Assembly (NCBI GenBank): GCA_963803155.1
Contig: CAWDMN010000054.1
Span: forward strand, 1 to 64,000
Length of the DNA stretch: 64,000 nucleotides
From: CAWDMN01 sp963803155
GTDB lineage: Bacteria > Acidobacteriota > Terriglobia > Versatilivoradales > Versatilivoraceae
Direction of reading: 5' to 3'
The translations under genes were made by a program, and so were the position numbers. The notes under the pieces are model-generated. The model saw nothing but the letters and a program-made list of their open reading frames with translations. It did no database searches and was not told the DNA's origin. The first letter of the stretch is position 1. Every line of letters starts with the position of its first letter. Below, piece after piece: positions 55,301 through 63,336 of this stretch.

Positions 55301-55615
55301 GCTGTAAAGCCGTCCCCCCAAATCCGGCAGAACGATGACTTTCAAATATTCATTTTCCAAATTTAACGTGCGCCAGATTTTGTCTGCTTTCTGATTTGTC
55401 AGGTTTTCGCGCGTCGTATAAGGATAAGTAATAAATCCGCGGCTATGAAACAGCTCAAAGGGAGGATTGACGTCGGGCAACCCTTCTTCGTAAGTGGGCA
55501 AGGTAATCTTATCTTCCCAAATTTTCACTTCTCCCGCCGCGCCTTGCAGCGGGACCAGAGATCCGGAAAGCAGTAAAGCAAGACTGAATGAGAGGAAACG
55601 TAATTTGAATTTCAT
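52340..55615 (-). CDS. Secreted DUF5107 protein with TPR repeats
   Basis: A 1091-residue exported protein: signal peptide FLSFSLALLLSGSLVPLQGA, then a ~330-residue DUF5107 beta-sandwich-like domain with typical phrases (TLENEYLKVIVLPDLGGRLY as here LNLENEYLKVIVLPDLGGR, NPSIKYAQVAFRGAWVALGI, EFNFPVSHNW, HRFYWWNTGSVQVDDDSR). Behind it runs a series of tetratricopeptide repeats from about residue 480 to the end (LDAYESYQEGLRNFPESVEL, HYLLGCVYLSGGLTHPAIQE). The family is found next to polysaccharide-degradation genes and resembles galactose-mutarotase-like folds; a carbohydrate-active or binding role is inferred. ATG at 55615 has GAGG five bases upstream. Confidence 0.88.
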   Translation of the reverse strand: MKFKLRFLSFSLALLLSGSLVPLQGAAGEVKIWEDKITLPTYEEGLPDVNPPFELFHSRGFITYPYTTRENLTNQKADKIWRTLNLENEYLKVIVLPDLGGRLYSCVDKSNGREMFYANPSIKYAQVAFRGAWVALGIEFNFPVSHNWMTVSPVDFGTVKEADGSASIWVGNIDRPYGMMWRVALTLHPGSSLLEQTITLYNASDLRHRFYWWNTGSVQVDDDSRILYPMEFTASHGFKDVDTWPVDSSGLDLSIPANHTRGFVSRFAHATREPFMGIYHPKSQSGVAHFSPIDQAPAKKIWSWGWDAEGKDWRKALSDNNSAYLEVQAGLFRNQETYAFLEPQQFLRFKEYWMPIRQIGGFSRVNLNGALQLQRSESAGGKIKLEVGINVTRQIANGQLLIKSDGKTVRQAPLSLLPSGTFQKAFEELEASATYTAEIVGATGDTLLAHTENQYDWSPKSEVKTGPMPSYRIPPAGSRAEGDSLELGKNYELTGKLLDAYESYQEGLRNFPESVELNKAAGRLAIQLKRFKEAKSQLSKVIARMSNDSEALYYFGNALMFLGEEREAQIAWENSSLMPSFRAPALLQLARLAARKGRLTRALELVRKAEVNSPFSLKGGCLEVALLRHLGNLAEAKKRLEFWRAIDPPNSFLRFESIKSGQSDEGLWTHLAGDPERVIEIALDYMRLGFYREAVELLGRVYPSKEIQAEPGTALPQHYPLVAYYLGYCKVRLGGSGREDYQAARKQSTRYVFPNRPETLAVLENALLADSSDPTAHYLLGCVYLSGGLTHPAIQEWETARKLDPSQLVLHRNLGYARLHNQEMSRALELFQEGVQADPLNLDNYFGLDQAMSLLGKSPAERVAGLKKYPDPANMPPALVLKLALAQTESGHFTEASQLWGQRYFPREEFGTNVRQVYLEVQLQKALALARQGKNEEALHLASALGEPVQGISFAADGLEAFIRPARFQYYLGILHELCGQPEQARKFWQAAAQSREARQAPFARLAAQRLGNFDARDWESRLNVALLEVEDYIASGGHFPGSATFSKGMILQALGREQEGMDQLRQVFFLPDKGMSHYLARKALRKDSPH

Positions 55616-55658
55616 TATTGCCTCGACATCATGATTCCCACAAATTGCTTGGATTGAA

Positions 55659-55750
55659 GCTGCAACGCAGACCCGCCCCGGCGGATCTGCGGCTTCTGGC
55701 AGAGCTAAATGCCGCAGAGTCGCTGAAAAAAAACGACTCTGCATTACTTG
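55659..55750. repeat. Twin-hairpin repeat, copy 2
   Basis: Hairpin GCAGACCCGCC/GGCGGATCTGC (55667-55690), linker GGCTTCTGGCAGAGCTAAAT, and hairpin GCAGAGTCG/CGACTCTGC (55714-55742). The linker matches that of the unit at 18815-18910, but the GCAGACCCGC stem is on the other side of it. Confidence 0.8.
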
Positions 55751-55939
55751 CCACATGCCGCCACGTCCTTGGCGGTTATTAACCTATGCATAATGGTCTG
55801 GAGCTAGAGGCAGGGTTCTTGCCCTCACCCCACGCCTGTGACTGAGTTTTACCCACATTTTTTTGACACTCAAGTAATGCCTCGAAATATGTGAGAGAGG
55901 AGTTTCCGCAACCATACCCCTATCCCCATAGGGGTGTTA

Positions 55940-56093
55940 GTCAATAGCCAGGGGCGTCAGCCCCTGGACAGGGGACCGGACAAAATCTATTCTAGCCCCA
56001 TCTGGGGCATCAGTTTCCACCCGACTGTCGCTTCTTTGGAGCTCAAATGATCTGAACCAACCAAGCCAGGGGCTGACGCCCCTGGCTATTGAC
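55940..56093. repeat. 154-bp element with perfect 28-bp terminal inverted repeats
   Basis: The left end, 55940-55967, starts GTCAATAGCCAGGGGCGTCA; the right end, 56066-56093, is its exact 28-base complement. Each end contains the inner palindrome CCAGGGGC..GCCCCTGG. The ~98-base middle has no ORF. The layout is that of a small non-autonomous mobile element or a large stem-loop. The rest of 55751-56354 has no gene. Confidence 0.9.
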
Positions 56094-56354
56094 TGACGGC
56101 CTTTCAGGTCTCAGGTCCAGGAGGAATGGACTTTCAACAAGCGCCAAAAGCGTTCACTTGGCTCGTTTCAAACCATAAAGGGAAAATATTCCACAGTGTC
56201 AAAAAATTGTGGGCAAGACTCAGCGCCAGCGGGGGAGATGGCACGCTCATTTTCCTCCTCCAAACTAGTATGCACAGCTTAATAAATATCTTCCCTTCAA
56301 AGCATATGTTCGATGCTTACCCCATTACGCAGGAAGAAAAGTATCCTGTTTCGA

Positions 56355-57419
56355 CTACCACACTTCTTCGTCCGCCAATGGCAGTTGGACGGACGCTTGC
56401 ACTTTAGCCGAACGGTACATGGCCAGGGCTGCTTCCAGCGTGGGGCGAACGCTTTTCAAAGAGATGAGAGGCTCACGACCGGTCTGAATGGCTTCCACCA
56501 TGTCTTCAATCACCGCCTGATGATCCCGGAAACCCAGATCAGCCGGTCCCGTCGCCCCGGTGGCTACCGCGGCACTGCCGTATTGGCGTATTTCAACATC
56601 TTCGGGGCGGTCTTCCCTGAACTTCCAGGTTTCCATCCGTTCCCCCACCATGATGGCTGTTCCGTTTTCCCCATTGATCTCGACGCGCAAATCGGAGCCG
56701 GGCCACAAAGCGGTGGAAGCTTGGACCACTCCCTGAGCGCCGTTTTGATAGTCAAGAAAGGCCAAAAGAGTATCCTCGATCTCCACCTTAGGGTGAGCCA
56801 AATTATTCATCCGGGCTTGAACCGATTTGGCCGGCCCCATCAAATAAAGCAGGAGGTCCAAATAATGAAAAGCCTGCTGGATGGTCACGCCGGCGCCGGA
56901 GCGCCGCGACATACGCCAGGCGTCACTTTGATAATATTCCGTGGTGCGAAACCATTTCATGTAGGTGTCGGCCTGGAGGATTCTCCCGAAACGCCCATTC
57001 GCAATGGCCTCCCGCATGGCTTGGATCGGCTTGCGGACACGGCATTGCAGCACTACGCCGATTTTTACTCCAGCGAGACGGCAGACGGATTCCATACTGT
57101 CCATTTCCCGCAAGGACATGGAAGGTGGTTTTTCCACCAAGATATGCTTGCCCGCTTTTGCCGATTTCAAGACAGCCTCATAGTGCAGATGATTGGGCGT
57201 TAGAATATTGACCACTTGAACTTCAGGATTTTCCAGCATCTCCTCCAAGCCGGCGTAACCTGCGCAGCCAAATTCGGAAGTCAATTTTGCCAACCGATCG
57301 GCATTGAGATCGGAAGCGGCCACCAGACGGGCCGTCGAGGAATTTTGAATCGCTTTGGCATGGAAGGGGGCAATCAGTCCCGCTCCCAGCAGTCCAAATC
57401 CGATTTTTGAGGTGTTCAT
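56355..57419 (-). CDS. Gfo/Idh/MocA-family oxidoreductase
   Basis: A 354-residue NAD(P)-dependent sugar or cyclitol dehydrogenase. The Rossmann motif is FGLLGAGLIAPFHAKAI, VNILTPNHLHYEAVL follows, and the catalytic-site motif EKP is in KHILVEKPPS; GVTIQQAFHYLDLLLYLMGP supplies the C-terminal domain His-Asp region. ATG at 57419 has GGAG six bases upstream; the longer frame has no site. Last of the five minus-strand genes that start at 62647, with a 426-base gap before it. The substrate is not known. Confidence 0.92.
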   Translation of the reverse strand: MNTSKIGFGLLGAGLIAPFHAKAIQNSSTARLVAASDLNADRLAKLTSEFGCAGYAGLEEMLENPEVQVVNILTPNHLHYEAVLKSAKAGKHILVEKPPSMSLREMDSMESVCRLAGVKIGVVLQCRVRKPIQAMREAIANGRFGRILQADTYMKWFRTTEYYQSDAWRMSRRSGAGVTIQQAFHYLDLLLYLMGPAKSVQARMNNLAHPKVEIEDTLLAFLDYQNGAQGVVQASTALWPGSDLRVEINGENGTAIMVGERMETWKFREDRPEDVEIRQYGSAAVATGATGPADLGFRDHQAVIEDMVEAIQTGREPLISLKSVRPTLEAALAMYRSAKVQASVQLPLADEEVW

Positions 57420-57845
57420 GGATGACTCCAATAGTAGAGAGTGACAATTGACAAGTGACGAATGATGAGTGGGCGGCAAACCCAAGAGGCAATACAGCCG
57501 TGGATTGACATAGAGTGTGTCTAAAAAGATTCGGTGGGGACGGCTCGCCGAACCGTCCGTCTATGCACAACATCGCAGGCACAGTCGGCGCTTTCGGCGA
57601 AAGCACCCTACCTCGCGGTGGATGCCCAATGTACCTTTTTAAACACTCTCATAGATAATCGCGGATAAAAATCAAAGAAAGCAAAATTTTCCGCGATTAA
57701 TCTGCGTTCATCCGCTGCCCGCAAGATAAAGCGCCGCAATTCAATATGGACTTTTGATCGTTTCGGAACCCCTAAATCTCAACGGACCCGCCTTAACCAG
57801 ACGCGCAAGGAACGCGCGCTTGTAAGCGGTTTCGCTGGGCTCAAT

Positions 57846-58883
57846 TTATTCTGGAATCAAAAGGACCTTTAAAGCCCGCTTGGCTTCAATTTCCTCAAAG
57901 GCATGTTTCCATTCGGTCAAAGGCATTCGATGGGAAATCACCTCCCCCGCCGGGATGCGTCCGCGCGAAATCAGCTGGATCGTTCGATCCCAGCTGCTAT
58001 AGCTGGTGGAGAGGTTGAAGATCAGGTCACATACTTTGAAAGCCGCTTTATCCCAGGGGAAAGGAATCGTGGGCTTCCCGGTCAAACCAATGACCCCGAT
58101 GCGCCCCTTTTTCCGGACCAAATCCACGGTCGAAGCGATGGCCGCGGCAGCGCCACTGCATTCAACGACAACATCAGCGCCTACGCCATGGGTGAGATGG
58201 CTGACCACTTCCGCCGGATTTTCCAGGGCGAAATTGATGACGGTCTCAAAACCCAGCTCCCTGGCCTTTTTCAAGCGAAGGGATTCGTCTTCAGGACTGC
58301 CGACCATCACGACGTGACGGGCTCCGGCGGCCCGGGCCGAAAGGCCAGCCAGCAATCCAATAGGGCCGGGGCCCATGACCACCACGAAATCTCCGGCCTC
58401 AACCTTGGTCCGTTCTATGACATCATGAACCGTATTGGCCGTAGGCTCAACGGTGGCAGCTACTTCATAGCTCATTCCATCCGGAATCCGATGCAGCAAG
58501 CGTTCGGGCATTTTCAGATAGCGGGTGAAGGCCCCGTGAATTCCCCAGCCGGGCGAGCGCTTCGTGGGGCAGATTTGCACATTCCCCGTCCGGCACAGGT
58601 AACAATGGCCGCAGGCCTGGGTATGCGGTTCCCCCACCACCCGTTCACCCACTTTATAGTATTGAATTTCCGGCCCCAGCGCGACAATCTCTCCGGAAAA
58701 TTCATGCCCTAATATGACCGGAGGCCAATAGGGGAATTCATCGTGCAGCACATGAATGTCGGTCCCGCAAATGCCGCAAGCTTTAACTTCGATCAGAACT
58801 TCACCCGGACCGGGCGACGGTTCGGGCATATCGCGCAGTTCGACAAATCCGTCCCCTTTTTGTGTCTTCACTAAAGCCAGCAT
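57846..58883 (-). CDS. Zinc-dependent dehydrogenase (threonine/sorbitol dehydrogenase-like)
   Basis: A 345-residue medium-chain dehydrogenase. Catalytic zinc site CGICGTDIH and GHEFSGE; structural zinc cysteines in ACGHCYLCRTGNVQIC; NAD-binding VVVMGPGPIGLLAGLSARAA. Sequence layout resembles L-threonine 3-dehydrogenase and polyol dehydrogenases. It lies 78 bases downstream of the M20 peptidase gene on the same strand, so it likely works on an alcohol or hydroxy-amino compound in the same pathway. GAGAGGAATGG lies upstream of the ATG. Confidence 0.92.
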   Translation of the reverse strand: MLALVKTQKGDGFVELRDMPEPSPGPGEVLIEVKACGICGTDIHVLHDEFPYWPPVILGHEFSGEIVALGPEIQYYKVGERVVGEPHTQACGHCYLCRTGNVQICPTKRSPGWGIHGAFTRYLKMPERLLHRIPDGMSYEVAATVEPTANTVHDVIERTKVEAGDFVVVMGPGPIGLLAGLSARAAGARHVVMVGSPEDESLRLKKARELGFETVINFALENPAEVVSHLTHGVGADVVVECSGAAAAIASTVDLVRKKGRIGVIGLTGKPTIPFPWDKAAFKVCDLIFNLSTSYSSWDRTIQLISRGRIPAGEVISHRMPLTEWKHAFEEIEAKRALKVLLIPE

Positions 58884-58961
58884 ACAAATTCCATTCCTCT
58901 CTTCCCCCAGTCACATCGGAGATTTGCCCGGCTGGCGGGAAAATGATTTATTCGGCGCATT

Positions 58962-60203
58962 CTATTGGCACCACTGTTGAGCCAGCCGGATCAAAACCGC
59001 GGCGGCTTCAACGATTTCGCTCAAGCCAATCCGTTCTTCGTTGGAATGGGCGAAACGCAGACTGCCGGGGCCAAAGACCACCGTGGGGATTCCCAGTTGA
59101 TTATTGTAGAACCAGGAATCGCAGGAGGCCGTCATGGCCGACACTTCTCCCGCTCCGGCGTATTCCCGGCAACTCGCTTGCAGCGCGCGAACCAGCTCAT
59201 GATCCGGTGACAGCACATGGGAATCGTGACGATACATAAACTTCAATTGGCAATGTCCGCGAAGCCAGTCATCGCCTTCCCTCTGAATGACCTCTCGCAT
59301 TTCTTCCATTACCTGGTAGCGCGTTTTATTCGGCAAAAAGCCAAGCACTCCTTCGAGAAAAGCTTGCGCAGGAGCGGTAGCCGGCCAGTTTCCAGCCTGC
59401 ATCTTTCCAAAGGTGATGGGCATGGGATTGGAAAAAGCATCAAAAAGTTCGATTCCCCGCGAAGAGGCTAAAAGTTGAGCGTGATATTTTTCCAATATCT
59501 CGACGACCCGTATCGCCATTTTCAAAGCGCTTACGGAATCGCCGGCCCGTCCACTGTGCCCAGGCTTGCCGGTGCAAATCACACGGAACCAGACCGCTCC
59601 CCGGACAGAGGATAGGATCCGCTGCTCCGTGGGTTCCAGCACAATGCACCCATCCGCTTTTTCTCCGCGGCGGGTCATGGCCAATGAGCCATTGCCGCCA
59701 TTCTCCTCTTCCACCACTAAATGAGCAATCAAATCGCCCGGCAGATTCAATCCCAACTGGCGCAGAGCAGTCATCACCAGAAAAATTGTGGCTGCCTGCC
59801 CCTTGGCATCACAGGCGCCTCGACCGTGAATTACGCCATCTTGAACCGAAGGGTCCCAGGGATGCTCCTGGCCTTGGGAAGGGGGCACCACATCCAGGTG
59901 AGTATTCAATAATAATGAGCGCCCTCCTCCGCTGCCCGGCAGGCGGATTCTGAGCTGATGCCGCCCTTCGTATTCGAGTCCGGCGATAGGGTCCGCATAA
60001 TCTTCATCCTGCCGCAGCGTGTTTGAGAGAAAAATCCGTTCCACTTCGGCGATGCCATGGAATCGGCCAGCAGCATATTCCATGATTTCTCTCTCATTGC
60101 TCGAAGTAGATGGGAATCGAATTAAATCGCGGAGAAATTGCTCCGCCTCGGGGAGAAGAGATTCAACGGTTTTTTTAATCAAGCTGCAATCGGATTTATC
60201 CAT
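58962..60203 (-). CDS. M20-family peptidase/deacylase (ArgE/DapE-like)
   Basis: A 413-residue cytoplasmic zinc hydrolase that cleaves an amide bond in N-acyl amino acids or related compounds. Metal and catalytic motifs: LLLNTHLDVVPPSQGQ, HGRGACDAKGQAAT, VVEEENGGNGS, VLEPTEQR and FGPGSLRFAHSNEERI; the lid domain includes KPGHSGRAGDSVSALK. The family uses two zinc ions. It lies between the aminotransferase and the zinc dehydrogenase genes. Start at the ATG at 60203, without a strong Shine-Dalgarno sequence. Confidence 0.92.
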   Translation of the reverse strand: MDKSDCSLIKKTVESLLPEAEQFLRDLIRFPSTSSNEREIMEYAAGRFHGIAEVERIFLSNTLRQDEDYADPIAGLEYEGRHQLRIRLPGSGGGRSLLLNTHLDVVPPSQGQEHPWDPSVQDGVIHGRGACDAKGQAATIFLVMTALRQLGLNLPGDLIAHLVVEEENGGNGSLAMTRRGEKADGCIVLEPTEQRILSSVRGAVWFRVICTGKPGHSGRAGDSVSALKMAIRVVEILEKYHAQLLASSRGIELFDAFSNPMPITFGKMQAGNWPATAPAQAFLEGVLGFLPNKTRYQVMEEMREVIQREGDDWLRGHCQLKFMYRHDSHVLSPDHELVRALQASCREYAGAGEVSAMTASCDSWFYNNQLGIPTVVFGPGSLRFAHSNEERIGLSEIVEAAAVLIRLAQQWCQ

Positions 60204-60320
60204 TCAAATACCTCGATAGATAGTGACAGGCGATGAAGGACAAGCGGTAGGATGGGTTAGCCCGCCTACTTTTTGGCGGGCGTAACCCATCACGGGGCGG
60301 CCATGGCTTTTTGATGCGTG

Positions 60321-61643
60321 TCAGAGCTTGGACAAAGCCGCCTCGAACAGATCCAGGCTTTCCTGAGCTTCCGCTTCGGTCATGACCAGCGGAGGCGCCA
60401 CTCGAATCACATTGCCAAAAACACCCACCGAGCCGATAAGAAGACCTTCCTGCGCGGCTAAATCGATCAGTTTGCGAGTCAATTCCGGGGCCGGCTCTTT
60501 GCCATTCTTATTTTTGACCAACTCGACGCCCATGACCAATCCCATTCCCCGGACATCTCCGATATAGGGTGAACGATCCTGGAATTCCAGGAGCCGAGAT
60601 TTGATCAGGCTCCCAATTCGCAGGGCATTCTCAGCAAGCTTTTCCTCTTTGAGAATATTCGCCACGGCAATTACGGCGGCGCTGGAAAGCGGATTGCCCC
60701 CCATGGTGCTGCTCATCTCTCCACGACCTAATGTGGAGATGACCTCATTTCTCGCCGCGATGGCCGAGACTGGCGGGCCACTGCCCAACCCCTTGCCCAA
60801 AGTGACCAGATCTGGCGTCAATGCTTCCCATTCCATGGCGAAGTTTTTGCCGGTTCTGCCGAAAGAGGATTGAACCTCATCCAGCGTGAAAACCAGCTGC
60901 TTTTCCCGGGCCCATTTTTCTAACCGTGTGAGCCATCCTTCTGGAGGAAAGATAAAACCGGCGGCTCCTTGGTAAGGTTCCACCAGCAATCCGGCCAGGC
61001 TGCCGCTGCTATTGGCGCGAACGGTGTCATCCAGAAATTCCAGGCACTGCATTCCGCAGGTTTCCACTTTTGCTTTAAAGGGACAACGATAACAATAAGG
61101 ATAAGGAGCGCGAATGGCGCCGGGGAGGGATGGGCCGTACCCTTTCTTGGGACCGGAAAGCCCGCCAGCGCTGGCAGCACCCGGAGTGCGGCCATGAAAT
61201 CCCCCATGGAAGCTGACAATCTCATACTTGCCGCTCTTGCGCTTCATAATCCGGATGGCGGCTTCAATGGCCTCACTGCCGGTGCTCAGGAAGAAGCATT
61301 TGTCGAGGTGCCCGGGCATAAGAGAAACCAATTGCTCTGCCGCCAGGATCCGCTCCGTATTGGGACATTCATAATTGTTGAGCAGGCGGGTGGCGGCTTT
61401 TTGAACAGCCTCCACCAACTTTGGATGACAATGTCCGACATTGGTCACCAGAACGCCGGACGTCCAGTCGATAAAAATATTCCCGTCGACGTCCGTCACC
61501 AGGACCCCCTGGGCATGGTCCCAGACCAACTGCGCCTGATAGCCGGTGCATTGCGCTTCCGCTTCGGCCCAGCGTTTCAACCATCCCGCCGATTTTGGCC
61601 CAGGCAGCGGGCCACGGACTTTTGTTGTTTTTTTCTTCTCCAT
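60321..61643 (-). CDS. Class III aminotransferase
   Basis: A 440-residue PLP enzyme of the 4-aminobutyrate/ornithine aminotransferase class. Landmarks: VTDVDGNIFIDWTSGVLVTN, FLSTGSEAIEAAIRI, SFHGGFHGRTPGA, EPYQGAAGFIFPPEGW, TLDEVQSSFGRTGKNFAMEW and the PLP Lys in LVTLGKGLGSG. The cysteine-rich insert YCYRCPFKAKVETCGMQC is unusual and could bind a metal; related enzymes with this insert exist. ATG at 61643 lies two bases after the stop of the dehydrogenase gene, so the two are coupled. The frame continues open to 62114 but that part overlaps the dehydrogenase gene. Confidence 0.92.
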   Translation of the reverse strand: MEKKKTTKVRGPLPGPKSAGWLKRWAEAEAQCTGYQAQLVWDHAQGVLVTDVDGNIFIDWTSGVLVTNVGHCHPKLVEAVQKAATRLLNNYECPNTERILAAEQLVSLMPGHLDKCFFLSTGSEAIEAAIRIMKRKSGKYEIVSFHGGFHGRTPGAASAGGLSGPKKGYGPSLPGAIRAPYPYCYRCPFKAKVETCGMQCLEFLDDTVRANSSGSLAGLLVEPYQGAAGFIFPPEGWLTRLEKWAREKQLVFTLDEVQSSFGRTGKNFAMEWEALTPDLVTLGKGLGSGPPVSAIAARNEVISTLGRGEMSSTMGGNPLSSAAVIAVANILKEEKLAENALRIGSLIKSRLLEFQDRSPYIGDVRGMGLVMGVELVKNKNGKEPAPELTRKLIDLAAQEGLLIGSVGVFGNVIRVAPPLVMTEAEAQESLDLFEAALSKL

Positions 61644-61645
61644 GG

Positions 61646-62647
61646 TTACAGCTTCCTTTCCTGTGTAAGAACCTCCGGATTGACCACATATCGCGGCGGT
61701 AAACTTTGGGTGAAACGGTCGATTTCCAGCAGGATGATTTCGCGAATCCGCCAGCCGGAATCTTCGGAATACCAGGAAATGTGCGGGGTGAGAATCACGC
61801 CGGGAAGTCCGAATAGCGGAAATCCCGGTTCCGGAGGCTCTTTTCCATAAACATCGATGGCGGCGCCGGCCAGCTTCCCGGACTTGACCGCATTGGCGAG
61901 CGCGTTGGGATCCACTAGCGGGCCTCGAGCCGTGTTGATGAGGTAGGCAGTGGATTTCATCCACGACAGGCTCTCGGCATTCACGATATGCCGGGTCTCT
62001 TCGGTCAAAAGTGTGTGGACCGTGACAAAATCGGAATTTCGGAAAAGAATCTCTTTCGAGACCACTTCGATTCCCAATTCCTTCCTGCGCTCTTCCGGGA
62101 GGTATGGATCGCAAATCAGGAAATTAAATCCGAAATTTTTCAATTTGAGATAGACGCGGCTTCCAATGCGGCCGCATCCCAGTATGCCCAAGGTTTTTCC
62201 GGCCATCCGGAACATGGGGATGATGTCGCTGAATTCCCATTCCCCGCGAGCCGAGGATTCTTCCAGAACCTTGCGGCTGCGGAAGAGTTTGCGGCCACAA
62301 GCCAGAATCAAGGCAATGGCCTGTTCCGCGACTTCTTCCGTGCAGTAGTCGGGAATGTAACAGAGCGGGATTCCCGCCTTCGTCAAGGCGGGAATATCGA
62401 CGTTGTCATAGCCGGTTCCGTGCCGAATGACCAGTTTGCACCGGTTCCAGCTTTCCACAATCCGCGCGGTGATGGGCACCATATTCACCACCACGATGTC
62501 GGCATCTTGTGTTGCCTCGATGACGGATTCCGCCGTTTGAAATTTCATTTGGTGAATGGAAAAGTCCAGCCCCCGTTTCTTGAGTTCTTCGGTTTCCCAA
62601 ACGAGGTCGGGCTCAATAAAGTCGGTAACAGCTACTTTAAGACTCAT
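61646..62647 (-). CDS. D-isomer-specific 2-hydroxyacid dehydrogenase
   Basis: A 333-residue NAD-dependent enzyme of the phosphoglycerate dehydrogenase/CtBP-like group. It shows RHGTGYDNVDIPALTKAGI, the Rossmann motif TLGILGCGRIGSRVYLKLK, NTARGPLVDPNAL with the catalytic Arg, AIDVYGKEPPEPGFPL with Glu, and TPHISWYSEDSGW with His. AGGAG lies six bases before the ATG at 62647. First gene of a probable operon; its stop nearly touches the aminotransferase start, so reduction or oxidation of a keto acid formed by that enzyme is likely. Confidence 0.92.
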   Translation of the reverse strand: MSLKVAVTDFIEPDLVWETEELKKRGLDFSIHQMKFQTAESVIEATQDADIVVVNMVPITARIVESWNRCKLVIRHGTGYDNVDIPALTKAGIPLCYIPDYCTEEVAEQAIALILACGRKLFRSRKVLEESSARGEWEFSDIIPMFRMAGKTLGILGCGRIGSRVYLKLKNFGFNFLICDPYLPEERRKELGIEVVSKEILFRNSDFVTVHTLLTEETRHIVNAESLSWMKSTAYLINTARGPLVDPNALANAVKSGKLAGAAIDVYGKEPPEPGFPLFGLPGVILTPHISWYSEDSGWRIREIILLEIDRFTQSLPPRYVVNPEVLTQERKL

Positions 62648-62802
62648 GGAAGCTCCTGTAATGAAAGTGACGAGTGGCAACATGTGTTCATTTTCACGGC
62701 TCTAAACAGCGCAACGGTAAAGCTGCAAGGTTTCGTCACTTTCCGGCTCGAAGATAAACTGCGGAATCGTTTAGGGGGAGAACTGAACCCGAAGGATTCA
62801 CA

Positions 62803-62978
62803 GCCATTAGCCGGAGGTAAGGCTGTTAGGCCGCCACCTCCGGCTAATGGCAATAATAGAGACGACCCCGGCAGGGATCGCAGCTGGCAAAGGGGCTGCG
62901 ACCTTTTCAGGGTCGGATTTATTTGCTCTTTTGACCGGTGGTTGAGCGTGTGACCGCCGTCGCACGCTCAACCACCGG
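62803..62978. repeat. Two perfect 16-bp inverted repeats
   Basis: GCCATTAGCCGGAGGT (62803-62818) pairs with ACCTCCGGCTAATGGC (62836-62851); CCGGTGGTTGAGCGTG (62935-62950) pairs with CACGCTCAACCACCGG (62963-62978). Between them is no ORF. They stand in the promoter region of the operon that begins at 62647. Confidence 0.9.
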
Positions 62979-63100
62979 CTAATTGCTGTGAACCCCCTTC
63001 GGGTTCCCCCCTGAATGGTTACTAATTCCAAGGAGCGTTCAAGCTGAGACTAATGCATCCACAATTCAGGTGTGAAGTGCATACTCATCGCACATGCCCC

Positions 63101-63174
63101 CGCTCGCACTTCGACAAGCTCAGTACGAGCGGGGACTGGAGTGCCGCTCATCCTGAGCTTGTCGAAGGATGAGC
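63101..63174. repeat. Inverted pair of TTCGACAAGCTCAG repeats
   Basis: CGCTCGCACTTCGACAAGCT leads to GTACGAGCGGGG (63101-63134), and GCTCATCCTGAGCTTGTCGA leads to AGGATGAGC (63146-63174). Same family as 44359-44493. The rest of 62979-63336 shows no gene. Confidence 0.85.
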
Positions 63175-63336
63175 GAAATCAGTGGATGGACTCCTTGTTG
63201 TTCATCGCAGTAGTGAACTCATCTTGAAAGCTCATTGGAATAAACTTCCCCCACAATCCACCTTCATTATATTCAGAAAATCCTGAATGCAAATCTGTTT
63301 TAATAACCGCGCACTCCAATTTCGCGCGACATGACG

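Noticed and set aside
56313..57203. 296-codon open frame on the plus strand
   Set aside because: It lies entirely opposite the Gfo/Idh/MocA gene, has no ribosome binding site, and its sequence has no family character; it mirrors the codon pattern of the real gene.
60969..61850. 293-codon plus-strand frame
   Set aside because: Opposite the coupled aminotransferase and hydroxyacid dehydrogenase genes; no start signal.
61644..62114. N-terminal extension of the aminotransferase frame
   Set aside because: The extension overlaps the hydroxyacid dehydrogenase gene; the family start MEKKKTTKVRGPLPG at 61643 is sufficient.
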